NCBI RefSeq assembly: GCF_026914185.1
Contig: NC_070566.1
Location: forward strand, 1,798,001 to 1,862,000
From: Puccinia triticina
Lineage: Eukaryota; Basidiomycota; Pucciniomycetes; Pucciniales; Pucciniaceae
DNA length: 64,000 bases
Direction of reading: 5' to 3'
Shown: piece by piece, positions 33,761-45,003 of the stretch
Numbering within the stretch: position 1 is the stretch's first letter
How the letters are laid out: every line of letters begins with the position of its first letter
Position numbers and translations under genes: made by a program
The notes under the pieces: model-generated
Database searches by the model: none
Seen by the model: the letters and a program-made list of their open reading frames with translations, nothing else
Told to the model about the DNA's origin: nothing

Positions 33761-35089
33761 ATGCCTACATACAACATGTCACAGGAATGAAGAAAGACAA
33801 GTGAAAGTTTGGAAGCACACAGGACAGAGAAAACAGAAAAGAAAAAGAAAACATGTTTGCAACAGCTGTTCACAGCTGTTCACAGCTGTCACAATGTCTG
33901 CGTTGGAGTTCAACTTGGCCGCAGCTCAAGGAGAAAAGCCACGCCTTCTTTGGGAGGGGCTGGTTGAGAAAATACAACCTATGGACTTGTATAACTAAGA
34001 TCCTATATAGGATGGGGAGAGAGAGGGAAGAGAAACTTACGAGTTAGTGCAGAGGAGGTTGAGGAGGAAGTGAAATAAAAGAAAAGGAATAGGAAGGATC
34101 AGTCAAATAGCCCCAATCAGTTTATATTTGTATACATCAATAAAAGCGGGTGCCGTAGGTGAATGATTTGGGGAACCCTTTCTTGGGGAAAAGGTCCCTC
34201 GTACTTATACTCCAGCCGTAGCTGGGCTGACTTGTGTTCCAATGACCATCTGATGGCTCAGAGACAATCCCCTGTTAACCACGTAGAGGATGCACCAGGC
34301 AAGTGCTCACTTGAGAGCAGGAACCGGGGGAGTGTTCACACAAGGAATGTGCTCACTTGAGAGAAGTAGAATTTGAGGCAGTCACATCCATCTGAGACAA
34401 CAAACCGTCAATGTAGTGGCTATTGCACACTTGTGCATAGTTGTTCAACGGCGGTAGCAACAACCTTCAGGCTGTCTTTGAAGACTAGGTTGATAATGTG
34501 GGCCAAGCAACGGATGTGGAAAAAGTCATAAGTACAGAAATATTTTTGGATATTCTGGATCCTCCCACATCCATGAATCAAAAATTCTTTTTTAAATTTT
34601 CTTTATTGAAGTGGTAGTCCTTTGAAACTATGAAGCAGTGTCATTTGGGCGCTATTTTCAGTGCAGCTGTTTTGAGCTTTCAAATTCACCTGCTTTGTGG
34701 ATTTAAAGCCACATAATCCCAGTGCCAAGAATACAAAGATGCACTTTTGATTCCTGAGTGCAGGAGAATTCTGAATATCCAAAATAATCTGTGTACTTCT
34801 GACATCTTGCCATATATTTTTGGAGATACAGAAAAAAGCGCATAGCACAGCTGTTACACCCTTGCAGTCAGGCAGAAGAGGAATTCCTTTCTTTGGCCTG
34901 AGAGGCCCAGCCCAAGGCCCACTATCCTCTGTAGCGGCCTGTGGGTTTTCATTCTCTGCACTGTCTGGACTAGCAGATGGCTGACAGATACTGGTGCTTT
35001 CTCAAGGGGGGAGGCTATATCCGCTGTCTGGGCACGTTTCTGGGACACAGTCCTCTGTGGACTAAAACTAAGACTATCTCAAGTCTAAG
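33761..35089. other. Spacer without a supported gene
   Basis: Only short ORFs. A tandem cacagctgtt repeat lies near 33865-33890, and tgctcacttgaga occurs twice near 34305 and 34350. Nothing was recognised as coding or as an element end. Confidence 0.45.
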
Positions 35090-35437
35090 TGTGAAGCCCC
35101 CCTTGAGGTTGGGTCTTCACACAAGGGGTTATGAGATTACTTGAACTTAACCCCCCACGGACGTGAGTACATAGGCTCAGTGCCTCTCTTCCCTAGTTGG
35201 GAAGAGCAATAATCTCTCCCAAATTGGTAAGAACTTTCCGTTGTTTCCTTTTCCCCTTCTTCCTCTTCCTCCAGTTGTACTTAACAAATGGGAGAACTAA
35301 TCTCTCCCAGCTAGATTGCAATCCAAAACAGGCACTGTTGGGTCCTAGAACTGTCCCAAGGCTCTGCCTTCCCCCCCTCCCCCCCCTTGTGTGTCCCAGG
35401 CAGCTATTGCTCATTAAGGGTTCTCAGAACCCTTACA
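35090..35437 (+). mobile_element. Solo LTR of lineage I, subfamily D, with CTAAG target duplication
   Basis: 348 bp from TGTGAAGCCC to CCCTTACA, flanked by CTAAG on both sides (35085-35089 and 35438-35442). It carries the hairpin-intron module in a diverged form: TTGGGA-AGAG pairs with CTCT-CCCAA, GTAAG begins at 35227, and a second arm (aactaatctctcccagctag) ends at 35314. Confidence 0.9.
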
Positions 35438-35743
35438 CTAAGCTATAAGCAGAAGCTTATTCTTCAGGCCCTGGGGAGCAAAATTAAGTCTCTTATGAGT
35501 TGAACTCAAGGGGTTTCACCTCAAGTATCAGACCCTTGTGCAATTGCCTGAGGAGTTGGGGTTTGTCAGCCTGCGTGATGCCAAGGACAATAATCCTTCT
35601 AGCTACACGAGCTGCAAAGTGAAATACTAGAGTTTTAAGGACTCTGGGGATGATATCCAAGGCTTTGGAGAGGTTGTGTGGCGTAAAAAATAGAGAAATA
35701 GTAGTTTAATTATATTAATAAAATTAATATAATTAAAATAAGA

Positions 35744-35852
35744 GGGGCCTGCAAGCAGGGGTGGTTTAGATCCCTCTAAGGTATCGTGCAAAAGCAGAAG
35801 ATTTAGGTACCTGTTAGTACTGGGGCCTGCAAGCAGGGGTGGTTTAGATCCC
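35744..35852. repeat. 31-bp direct repeat, two copies 78 bp apart
   Basis: ggggcctgcaagcaggggtg and the following 11 bases occur at 35744-35774 and 35822-35852. Each contains the small palindrome cctgcaagcagg. A further pair, ttggccaacttgtgggcgt, lies near 36142 and 36184. Confidence 0.7.
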
Positions 35853-37290
35853 AGCAAGAATGAAGCGGAGAATCTCAAGAGAAAGGGGTTAAACTTACTA
35901 GAATTAAGCCCTTAAAGTCTTGAGGTTCTTCAGGGGAGAATCTGAGCAGATTCAGACGAAGGAATTGAGCTAAAGTCAGCAACTAAGGATCTTACCAGGC
36001 AGAGAACAGGTGTTGAGCACGTGTTGGAAGCGGGTAATGATCAGAGTAGGTGTAATAGCATGAGGGAGGGTCTTTGGAGCGCACAGAGGGCCCTTTAAAT
36101 AGTCATGAAAGCCCTCAGGGAGCGCTCAGGGAGCCATATAGCTGCTGGCCAACTTGTGGGCGTAATTCTGGCTCAATTTGGCGGTTGGCCAACTTGTGGG
36201 CGTGATTTTAGACCAATTTGGCAACGCTACAGGAGGACTATTCCTTTTTGGGGCGTGCAAATGGCTGCAAAAGTAATATTTGGCCGTATCAGGACTAGTC
36301 TAAAACACTTCTAACTAGTAGGGGTTGTTACGTGTGTCCTATCTTCTAGATTGGGCCACTTATGATGCTCCTGTATCATAATTAGTCTGAAACACATGAT
36401 AATTGTTTCAGGCTAATTTACAGGTTACATAATAGTAATTACTGTTTGGGACATGCAGACTGTCACGTGTGGCCAATTGTTCTGCTTTGGTCTACATAAT
36501 GACATCACATGTACCAATTGGTTGGTACTTCTTATCTTTGTGCGTCAAGAATGTTTTATTTACATCATTACATATGTAATGGAACATTCTAGGCGCTCAT
36601 GGGACTCAGAAGGTGTCATATCTTCATAGTATGGCGTGATCACGGCCTTTTTGGGTGTCTGTGGCGCTTACAAGCATATGTACATGAGCATATAAGCATG
36701 AGCGCTACCTTATCCGTGGTAACTGGGTATATTTTCATGTGTAATTTACACAGGGAAGGAGTAAGAGTTTAGGGTACGTTGCAGTGAGGTACCCTAGTTT
36801 ATTTTAGGCGTAGATTAGGAATCTGAAGTAATATTCTACAATTTACATATGTAAGAGTGCGTAATAATGTCTCTTTCATAGGTAATATTTATACTTTTTA
36901 TAGTGTTACATATGTAGGAGATTAGTAATAATGTCTCTAACATATGTAACAATTTATTATTTTTCTGTGATATTATGTCACGGTGGCTCTGACATAGTAG
37001 CCAGCTGACAGGGTTCAACAAACTATTTCTTATCTCTGTTGTGTCACTGTCTTAAATATCAACTGTGACATCTGTCACAGGTTTTGTACACACTCTACTT
37101 AGCACACTTTCCCCTCTTTGTGATGAATGTATTGATTCCATTGAGCTCACTTCACCACAATCGCCCCCACCTCCAGGTTTCCAGCTTTCCTATTCTTGAT
37201 CTCCATCACCAAAAAATTAAACAAGACACTTTCTTAAAAATCAAGGCATCTAAATTCATGACATTCATTCTACTCAAAATAAAGATACCA
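35853..37290. other. Upstream region of the secreted-protein candidate
   Basis: AT-rich, without a supported gene. The palindrome acatatgta occurs four times (about 36568, 36844, 36908 and 36940), the last three within a small internal duplication containing aataatgtctct. No clear TATA box was assigned to the ORF at 37291. Confidence 0.4.
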
Positions 37291-38550
37291 ATGACTAACA
37301 CTCTTCACCTTCTAGCCTTTTTGGGGATGCTCATTGCTTGTCATGCAATGCATAATATATATGAGCCTGTTGATGACAGTAATTTATCCAGTCATGAAAC
37401 TTGGGTCCCACATTCCAACCCCAAGAGTCTTGCTTCTAATATCTTTTTGAGATCGCGGATTGAGGGTGAAGAAAACATAATTCATGAATCATTAGAAAAT
37501 TTGGATCATGGCACCACCATATCCACCCTAACAGACATGAGAAATATTGGTGGAAATCTGGGATTTGCTTCAACAGATCACTCCTGTGCTAGAAAAAGGA
37601 ATGTGCGTACAGACCTGGGAACTCAGAAGAAACCAAAAAATCAAGAATCTGGAATTTTTAAGTGTCCCTCATCACTTTCAGTAGACAAGGGTACCAGAGC
37701 TCCAGAAAGACATCCCACAAAAACAATAACACCAAAATTCTCCCAAAACTCAATCAATCAAACTAAAAACTGGAATAAATTGGATCTGGAAGGCAATTTT
37801 TTGTCATCATCCTACATTAAAAGTGCAATAATTGGCCCAAGAAAAGGACAGAACTTTGAATCATCTTCTGACAAAGGGAAAGTTACATGCAACAAATTGA
37901 AATTAAATCCAATGAAGAGTATTGGAAGCTCCATGGAAAATTTTAGAATTAGGAAAGCTACACTTGATAATCAGTCCAATTCCCCAGCAGCCAAGAGGAT
38001 TAAACCCACCCAACCTTTATCAAAGCTTTGTAAAAATAACAGGAGTCATGAAAACATTTTTTTGGGACAATCAAAGACAGAAAGCAGGTATATTGGCCAC
38101 AACAACACTTCCAAACTAGCAAAAGAATTAAATGGTGCTTCCCTGAGCAAAAGCATCCCTTTGAAAAAGCCAATTGGCTCCAATTCAATGCAAGGAGTCA
38201 AATCAAAACACCCAAGACTATTAAATCCCAAAAATGTTTCTCCTCCCCCTATGGAAAATGAAAAAATTGGAAAGAAACATGATGATCAACTTAAAGAAAT
38301 GGTTACACAAAAAATTAAAACCAACAACTCATCCACTATTTCTCCTGATAATTTGAGAAAATTTGAAAATGATACAGTAGGCTCATTTCATTCAGATAAA
38401 TCATCAACTGTAGAAACAAAATTTCCTACCAAAGCATCAATCAGAAAGGATGGTGCTTACATTGGTAGATTCAAAAAAATTAGAACCCGGAATGAGCTCC
38501 ACCCCCTTCAAAGAACAAGAAGAAAATTCAATCTATTTGAAGAAGTTTAA
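37291..38550 (+). CDS. Secreted protein candidate, N-terminal part
   Basis: ATG at 37291 gives a textbook signal peptide (MTNTLHLLAFLGMLIACHA, cleavage after residue 19); an in-frame ATG at 37258 would add 11 residues and weaken it. The rest of the 419 codons are hydrophilic, Ser/Asn/Lys-rich and without predicted fold or cysteine pattern. They end at 38548-38550 in a frame that overlaps the next ORF (open from 38414). The two ORFs most likely form one gene, separated by a one-base frame change near the seven-A run at 38473-38479 or by an intron I could not place. A large secreted protein in a rust would be an effector candidate; that is inference. No homologue recognised. Confidence 0.55.
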   Translation: MTNTLHLLAFLGMLIACHAMHNIYEPVDDSNLSSHETWVPHSNPKSLASNIFLRSRIEGEENIIHESLENLDHGTTISTLTDMRNIGGNLGFASTDHSCARKRNVRTDLGTQKKPKNQESGIFKCPSSLSVDKGTRAPERHPTKTITPKFSQNSINQTKNWNKLDLEGNFLSSSYIKSAIIGPRKGQNFESSSDKGKVTCNKLKLNPMKSIGSSMENFRIRKATLDNQSNSPAAKRIKPTQPLSKLCKNNRSHENIFLGQSKTESRYIGHNNTSKLAKELNGASLSKSIPLKKPIGSNSMQGVKSKHPRLLNPKNVSPPPMENEKIGKKHDDQLKEMVTQKIKTNNSSTISPDNLRKFENDTVGSFHSDKSSTVETKFPTKASIRKDGAYIGRFKKIRTRNELHPLQRTRRKFNLFEEV

Positions 38551-40564
38551 CTCAAAAAATTCTCACTTCCAGCCTGGTTCCAATTTCAAATTAAAAATAA
38601 AACTTGGTGTCAATAAGATTACATCTCATTCAGTGCACAGCAAAAAGACAAGTCAATATTACACGGAATTTGGCTTAGATTCTATAGAGCATGTGGATAA
38701 TGATAGAACTGGTAAAATGAAACAAAATTCAGATATCACATGTAAGGATGAATTGGTGAGAACTGTCAAAATATCATCTGAAAAAGATGGAGAATCAGGG
38801 GTTAGATTAAGAGATTTGGAGGAAGAATTAGAATGTGATTCATCCCCCAGAAAGCAATCAACATCAAAGAAGTTTGTGCGTGCCAAAAATTCAACTACCA
38901 GTGATATGATCTCTTCTGATGGCAGAAGAGAAATCTTGGAAAATAATCTGGTGGAAAAGCTGATCAAGAATGCCAAATCAGCCAGTGAGGTGTCAAAATT
39001 GATTTCAATTGCAATTATTTGCAATAAAAGACCAGATATTCAACAGAGAAAGATCGACAAGTCAAATCTTAAGATTTTGTACTTTGACCAACACAGTATT
39101 GTTGCTGAAGACCCATATAGGCATGTTCAAGATAGATTTCAGAAAATTTTCTCTTTAATACCATTAGGTAAAATGGGGAGTATTGCATTGAATTCTCAAA
39201 ATTACTCCACATGGTTTAATGCTGTAAACACAGCCTCATGCATTTCAGTTTATGATGACATGGTGAATAGTGGACTATATAGCAGGCAAAGTTTCAAAAA
39301 AAGCATGCAAATAAGGAAATATAACTCCCTTTTGGAAAATAAGCAAATATGGTTGAGATTTTGGGAAAGACAAGCTAACATCAACTTTGAAGAAGAGATG
39401 GAAAATTCAATATTCTCACATGAAATCACAAAAGACATATTACCATTGTTCCTATTCCATGTTCAAATGATTGATCACATCATGAATCCTTGTGAATCTG
39501 TGGAGAAAAAGGTTAAGAATGTCCCTTTCATAATGAAACAGGCAATGGAAGTTTTCAAATCATGTGCCCCATCTTTATTGGATGTGCGAAGCTCCAAGAC
39601 AAATGGGAAAGTATTATACTCTGGTTGGATTTGGAGCCTTTTGAAATTCTGGATAGAAATGTCTGGCTCACAGGAATTAAAAGATATTGCTTTGAAAGGA
39701 GAAGTTGATATAAAACCAATCTTCAAGGCATTTTTTAACCTAGTTTTTATATCATCTTCTGATCAGCTGACAAAGCACCTGAGGTTTACTTGCAAGTTCC
39801 AGATGAATGAAATGTATTTCAATCAAGACAGTATATCTCTTGAAGATTCAAAAAACAGCCAAAGCAAAATCAACAGTATACTTTGGAAAATAGAAAGAGA
39901 ACCAAGTACAGGAAGCATCATGCTGAATTGTGAAACTGCCCCCAAGTGGTTTGTTGAAATTAAACAAGCTTTTTCAGCCCAACATTATAATGAGGGTGGT
40001 GACTTCAGAAAAGACAAAAATCTAAATAAGGGACCAAGGAATTCTCTTTCTTTGCAGTCTAAAACTGTGGATGAATTTTTGCAAACAAAAAACCTGTGGC
40101 TAACCTTCTGGGAAAGGCAGAACAACATAAAACTTGATCTCAACCTTCAAATTCAATTCCTGGAAAATGAAGAATTCCCATTGTTTCTTGTGGATAAGTC
40201 CTATCCAGTCTTTCTTTTTCATGTACAGATGATTGAAATCATAATCATACCAATTAGCCAATCCAGTGAGAAGGATAAAAAATATCTTCCAGATCTTTTG
40301 GAAAATGCAAAGGAAACTTTTGAAGAGTTTGTAACCCTTCCTTTAATAAAATCCTACCAAAACAGGAATGACATGCAAAATGTGCCCAATTTTACATGGA
40401 AAGCTTTGGAATACTGGATAGAGAAATCAGGCAATGTGGAATTGAAGAAAATTGCTTTTGGACCAAAAAACAAGATATCCCAAATTTTCAAAGTTTTTTT
40501 CAATGCAATATTTAGAGCCTCAATTAGAAAGCTAAGCATACACTTGAATTTTTTTGAAGTGTAG
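38450..40564 (+). CDS. Protein with two copies of an unrecognised ~245-residue domain
   Basis: 704 codons from the first ATG at 38450; the frame is open from 38414. After a ~200-residue charged linker it contains two diverged copies of one domain. Copy 1 has GSIALNSQNYSTWF (about residue 241), WLRFWERQANI (301), FLFHVQMID (334), LKFWIEMSGSQELKDIA (395) and IFKAFFNLVF (424). Copy 2 has GSIMLNCETAPKWF (488), WLTFWERQNNI (550), FLFHVQMIEI (589), ALEYWIEKSGNVELKKIA (651) and IFKVFFNAIF (679). Spacing between landmarks is nearly the same in both. The aromatic and acidic landmarks are conserved while the rest diverged, which argues for past selection. It lies just downstream of the signal-peptide ORF; the stop codon abuts a solo LTR. 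I do not recognise the domain. Confidence 0.6.
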   Translation: MVLTLVDSKKLEPGMSSTPFKEQEENSIYLKKFNSKNSHFQPGSNFKLKIKLGVNKITSHSVHSKKTSQYYTEFGLDSIEHVDNDRTGKMKQNSDITCKDELVRTVKISSEKDGESGVRLRDLEEELECDSSPRKQSTSKKFVRAKNSTTSDMISSDGRREILENNLVEKLIKNAKSASEVSKLISIAIICNKRPDIQQRKIDKSNLKILYFDQHSIVAEDPYRHVQDRFQKIFSLIPLGKMGSIALNSQNYSTWFNAVNTASCISVYDDMVNSGLYSRQSFKKSMQIRKYNSLLENKQIWLRFWERQANINFEEEMENSIFSHEITKDILPLFLFHVQMIDHIMNPCESVEKKVKNVPFIMKQAMEVFKSCAPSLLDVRSSKTNGKVLYSGWIWSLLKFWIEMSGSQELKDIALKGEVDIKPIFKAFFNLVFISSSDQLTKHLRFTCKFQMNEMYFNQDSISLEDSKNSQSKINSILWKIEREPSTGSIMLNCETAPKWFVEIKQAFSAQHYNEGGDFRKDKNLNKGPRNSLSLQSKTVDEFLQTKNLWLTFWERQNNIKLDLNLQIQFLENEEFPLFLVDKSYPVFLFHVQMIEIIIIPISQSSEKDKKYLPDLLENAKETFEEFVTLPLIKSYQNRNDMQNVPNFTWKALEYWIEKSGNVELKKIAFGPKNKISQIFKVFFNAIFRASIRKLSIHLNFFEV

Positions 40565-40567
40565 GTA

Positions 40568-40926
40568 TGTAAACCCCCACCCCTTGTGGGGTTTCACAAG
40601 ATCTGTCATGACATTACACAAGCTACTGAGTACTTAGTCTGAATTCCTTCCTTCTCCTAGCCGGTAGAGATCCTGGCCCCTTCATCTTCTCTCTACCATG
40701 CTAGGTAAGTGTCATCCTCTTTTCCTCTTTTCTCCTCTCTCCCCTTTCCCATGATTGTACATACTGAGAGATCCTGGCCCCTTCATCTTCTCTCTACCGT
40801 GCTAGCTTCCTTCCTCATCTGAAAAGAACAGCCGTGAACTAGAACTTGGTCTCTGAGACCCGTGCCCCGTCTCACCGTGCCACTCTCTTTGACATCCAGT
40901 GAATGACTCAATCTCGAGTCCTTACA
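40568..40926 (+). mobile_element. Solo LTR of lineage I, subfamily C, at the stop codon of the preceding gene
   Basis: 359 bp from TGTAAACCCC to CCTTACA, flanked by AGGTA (40563-40567 and 40927-40931). The left copy of the duplication overlaps the TAG stop at 40562-40564. The hairpin-intron module is present: GGTAGAGA pairs with TCTCTACC, CTAGC with GCTAG, GTAAGT begins at 40705, and the second 39-nt copy lies at 40767-40805. Confidence 0.93.
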
Positions 40927-40931
40927 AGGTA

Positions 40932-41415
40932 AAATCAGGCTTATTTTGACTGCAGAGAATGTAGGATATGCCTATATTCTAGTATGTATGCTTGTATCAA
41001 AACATGGCTTGTATATATTTCAGGCTGTTTCTCATCCAAGTTTCCTTCCTTGATGAATCTAAACCAAATTATCATTTTGTTCAGTTAACTGCCACAAGAC
41101 TCACATCTGTGAATTTCAGCTCCCCAAATTGGTATACCTCAAAGACTCATTGGTGCTACACTCTGCAACAAAGAAAAACCTCAGGCCCTCTTTGAATTTG
41201 TTTCTTATCAATCTCAATCATCAACTACTTCATCAAATACTCCTCATAAACATGCCTACTGTGAAATAAGCAACTGTATTTCTCTCATCCCTTTAGTCCC
41301 TCAACTCTGTTGAGTTGTCTGTTAGTCTGCTACCATGATGTATCACCACAGTATGGTGGACTGTTGGATCAACCCATGAGAACTACCAACCAACCACCCA
41401 GCTGGCAGCCACAAG
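40932..41415. other. Spacer without a supported gene
   Basis: AT-rich, only short ORFs. It continues the sequence that followed the secreted-protein ORF before the LTR inserted. Confidence 0.45.
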
Positions 41416-41416
41416 C

Positions 41417-41499
41417 TTCTGTAGCATAGTTGGTAAAGGCAGCAATCTAGTATGTGTCTCAGCATAGCTGAGGTCGTGAGTTTGACTCTCACCAGACAA
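41417..41499 (+). tRNA. tRNA-derived relict
   Basis: TAGCATAGTTGGTA resembles a pol III A box, and the arm GTGAG-TTTGACT-CTCAC is a perfect T stem with a C-to-T change in the usual TTCGA loop. CTCAG-CATAG-CTGAG could be a long variable arm, as in Ser or Leu tRNAs, and a TTTT run follows at about 41507. The acceptor stem is imperfect and no anticodon can be assigned. Confidence 0.35.
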
Positions 41500-41509
41500 A
41501 TCTTCATTT

Positions 41510-43540
41510 TACATTCTCTAAAAACTCAACAGTAACTTAGTAATGTTTCCCACCTGGCAATCCCGCCTCCTGAACTTCCCCACAATCCAAGGGGTGCTTG
41601 AAATTGTTAAAAAGAGGGTATCTTGTCTCAACAAGGAACCCAAAGACTTGAAGGCATCAACCCATTCTACAGATAAACAAGGCTGAAACCCAGCAATGAC
41701 AGATAATCCATGTAAATTCCACCTTTGGGGTCTCAAAGGCGGTCACAAGCCTGAGGAGGACTCATATAGCCTTGCTTCTTTGCCTCATTCCTAGATCAGA
41801 AGCGACAAACCCCCAGCAAATATTTATCTTTCCTTTTTTGTATATATCAGAGACCAAAACTAAGCTGATTTTTCTCCTTGAACTATGCAATAAAACCACA
41901 CTTGGATTCAGAGACATCAATACTGTTATCTCCTCCTGTTCCAACATCCACTCTACTAGTTAATATCTCCAGCCCTTAAAATTTAACACAAGAAAACTTC
42001 AAAGCCTATGAGAAATCTAACTGCAATAATGAAGATTTTTTTACACCCTTTGATAATTAGCTTTATATTAACACATCCTTTCTGGGGCTTGAACCTATTC
42101 CAGCTACCAATACCGATTTTCATGTGAAATTCAAATGCTCAAATTGCAATGGTGTTTGCACCAACCTTTATATTGAGTGCATCAATATATGTGTGAGGCT
42201 ACCTCTTTATTCATCTGGTCACTAAACACTAAGGGTTCCCACCCACCTGAGATTATGGCTGTGTACACAAGTTTAGGCACAAACAAAAGTTTTGCCAAAG
42301 AAGACTAAACAAACTGGTTCAATTCTCAAGCTGTCAGCACTGCTGGTCCGGACAGCGCAGCAACCAAAAAACCCACTCCAGAGAGCGGTTCTTGGAGCCT
42401 CTCCTCAAAGGAGTGTGCTTAGCCTTGGCTAGTCATTGACAGACTAGAGGCCAAGGCGGCTGCGCCGCTGCAGGGCACCAGCACGTCACCCTCTTGTAAG
42501 CCCCACCCTTCCTGATCTCAAACCCCAAGGTGACCCCCTCCCCACCCACCATCTTTCTCAAGCACTAATTCCCTTACCACAAATCTCATTGGCAACACCT
42601 AAGTACCCAATTTCTGAAGGATAGTACTTGTGCAACTTGGGTGAGAGCAACCCGTTGCAGTTTTTCTGATATCACCTGTCAATTGCAGAGTTTTCATTTA
42701 AGTCAAGATTGACCATCACTATCAAAATACATAAACAGAACAGTTTCATTTGCATTTTCCCCATAGGTATACCAACACCAACTTGAATCCCTGCAACTGC
42801 AAACAGGTCTGCAGAAAATCCCAAATCTTTCATATTTTCATTTAAATTCAAATGTACCCCCATTTCATGGAATGAACTTGATTTATTGAAAAGATATCAG
42901 AAGTTGCTAATCCATATTGTTTAAATATTCTTGTCAAATCATTTCCATTAATTGAAAATAGGTCAGCAGGGGACTCATGTTGAGATTGATATAAAAACTA
43001 GAGGCCAAGGCGGCTACGCCGCTGCAGGGGTCACTTTATGTAGTGTAAGTTCACAATCTCCCCAACCCGCACCCCAAGGAACCCCCCCCCCCCTCAATCT
43101 CACTTTATACACACACCAGCCATTGCACCTCTGCTTTTAACTACCAGGGAAAACTTGATGAAATTTTTGTTAGATTTGCCTTCCAATCTTGCCTGGTTTC
43201 ATCTTATCTTCATCTTGTTACTCAAATGCAACCTTGAACCAAAAGTCTACATTATTTGCACAGGCTCAATCAAGTGGCACATGAGCATTTTCACTATCAA
43301 CATGTGTAGCCCAGAGTAATGTATTGAGTTGAGGAAGCTGAACAGAAATCAGGAAGTGATAAAGTGTTTGACTTGATCATTCAATTTTTCCAATAGAATT
43401 GAAGAATACTTTTTCCCATGTTCAGATGGTTATCTTCCTTTGGTAGTTGAATATTAGGTTCTAGCTTTCTTTAGAATCCTTACCTTTTTTTACCAACTTC
43501 AGTAACAGATGTAGATCAGTAACTCAATGTTCACCCTCAA
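41510..43540. other. Spacer with a repeated 33-bp GC-rich motif
   Basis: No supported gene. The sequence ctagaggccaaggcggct, followed by a cgccgctgcaggg arm, occurs at about 42444-42475 and again at about 42998-43030. Both are followed by C-rich stretches that also resemble each other. These are probably two copies of a small repeat of unknown type. Confidence 0.5.
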
Positions 43541-44208
43541 AGGCCAGTACCGGCCATCAGGACAAAAAACACTCCCTTGATGGCCGATACCAGCCATCAA
43601 GAGAGCGTACACACCCTTGATGGCCAGTACCGGCCATCAAGACAGTATACACTCCCTCGCTGGCCTGTACCAGCCATCAAGTGAGCGTACACACCCCCTC
43701 TCAATGGGCAAGACCAGCCATCAAGAGAGCAAACACTTCCTCAATGGCCGGTACCAGCCATCAAGAGAGCGTACACACCCTTGATGGCCAGTACCGGCCA
43801 TCAAGACAGTATAAAATCCAGTTTTATTATGAAGGGCTTGAGAGTGTTTGTAGACAGATTTGAGCGCTAGAGCACCGGGTCTACCAAGGGAAAGTCCGGC
43901 CAGAAGACTGACGGACAAGAGGAGTAACATCGAGGGTGTTTATACTGCCTCAATGGCTGGTACTGGCCATCAAGGGTGTGTACGCTCTCTTGATGGCTGG
44001 TCCCGGCCATTGAGAGAGTGTTTGCTGTCTCAATGGCCCACACTGGCCATCGAGGGTGCGTACGCTCTGTTGATGGCCAGTACTGGCCATTGAGAGAGTG
44101 TGTACGCTCACTTGATGGCTGGTACCGGCCAGCAAGGGAGTGTATACTGTCTTGATGGCCGGTACTGGCCATTTAGGGTGTGTACACTCTCTTGATGGCT
44201 CGTACCGG
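43540..44208. repeat. Palindromic ~40-bp unit array, inverted halves around a unique core
   Basis: Units are built on gatggccggtaccggccatc. Spacers read agagagcgtacacaccc on the left side and gggtgtgtacgctctct on the right. The two halves are thus inverted relative to each other around the non-repeat block 43818-43930. The open frames that run through it are products of the repeat. Confidence 0.85.
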
Positions 44209-45003
44209 TATGGAGCTCCGTCCGGTGCAAGGCCGGCGGCAGCGCTGGGAGGGGAAAAGGTGCTCTGGGAGCTGCCCTCACGGATGGTCTGGATGAGTCG
44301 TAGGGATTCGGGTTGATGGCGTTGGGGGAAGTGGTTTTGAGATGTTTCGCCGGTGTTTGGATCCTTGGCGGCGGTTGTGTTGTTGAGAAGGGATTCGAGG
44401 AAAGGATTCTTGTTGATTTGATGGACTCTGGGATGGGACTTGGAAAAAGATTGATATTCTTGATAACCCCTGACTTGGATCAGAACAGGATGCTATGGCC
44501 TCCCATCCTCCAAGTTCGCCGGGAACTTGGATTCCTGGAGGCCTGTCACAGACATTTCATCATCTCCTCGCGCGCCATGCGCGCGCACACACCACAGACA
44601 CCAGAGAGAAAGAAAAGGAAAAAGACAACACAAAGAAGAAAAAGGAAGAGAAATAAAACCAAGACCTGAAAACATGAAACCAAAGAGGACCACAAGAAAT
44701 AAGAGAGAAACCAGGAGAAATGGAAATAAACATGACAAAAGACAAGGAAGAAACAAAAACCTGAAAAAGACAACAACTAGGAATAAACCCACAGACAGAT
44801 CTGTGTTAGGACCAAGAAAGGGAAGAAGGGGAAGGAAGGGGAAGTGAGAATATGGAGAGTGAGGGAAAAGGGAGAAGGAGGATCTGAGAGAATCTTGGGA
44901 TTTGAATCTTGAGCCTTGAGGATCTTGAGGCTTGAGTCTTGATCTTGAAGATGTTTTTCTTGAGGGTTGATCTTGAAGCTTGACTACCATTTTGACCACC
45001 ACA
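44209..45003 (-). mobile_element. Solo LTR (element H family) inside the palindromic array
   Basis: 795 bp, related to the 848-bp LTRs at 49939 and 54459: shared left end atggagctccgtccgg, shared interior cggcggcagcgctggg, right end accaccaca. It is flanked by CCGG (44205-44208 and 45004-45007). Removing it restores a normal array unit. The left terminal TG reads TA, as in the LTR at 49939. Confidence 0.88.
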
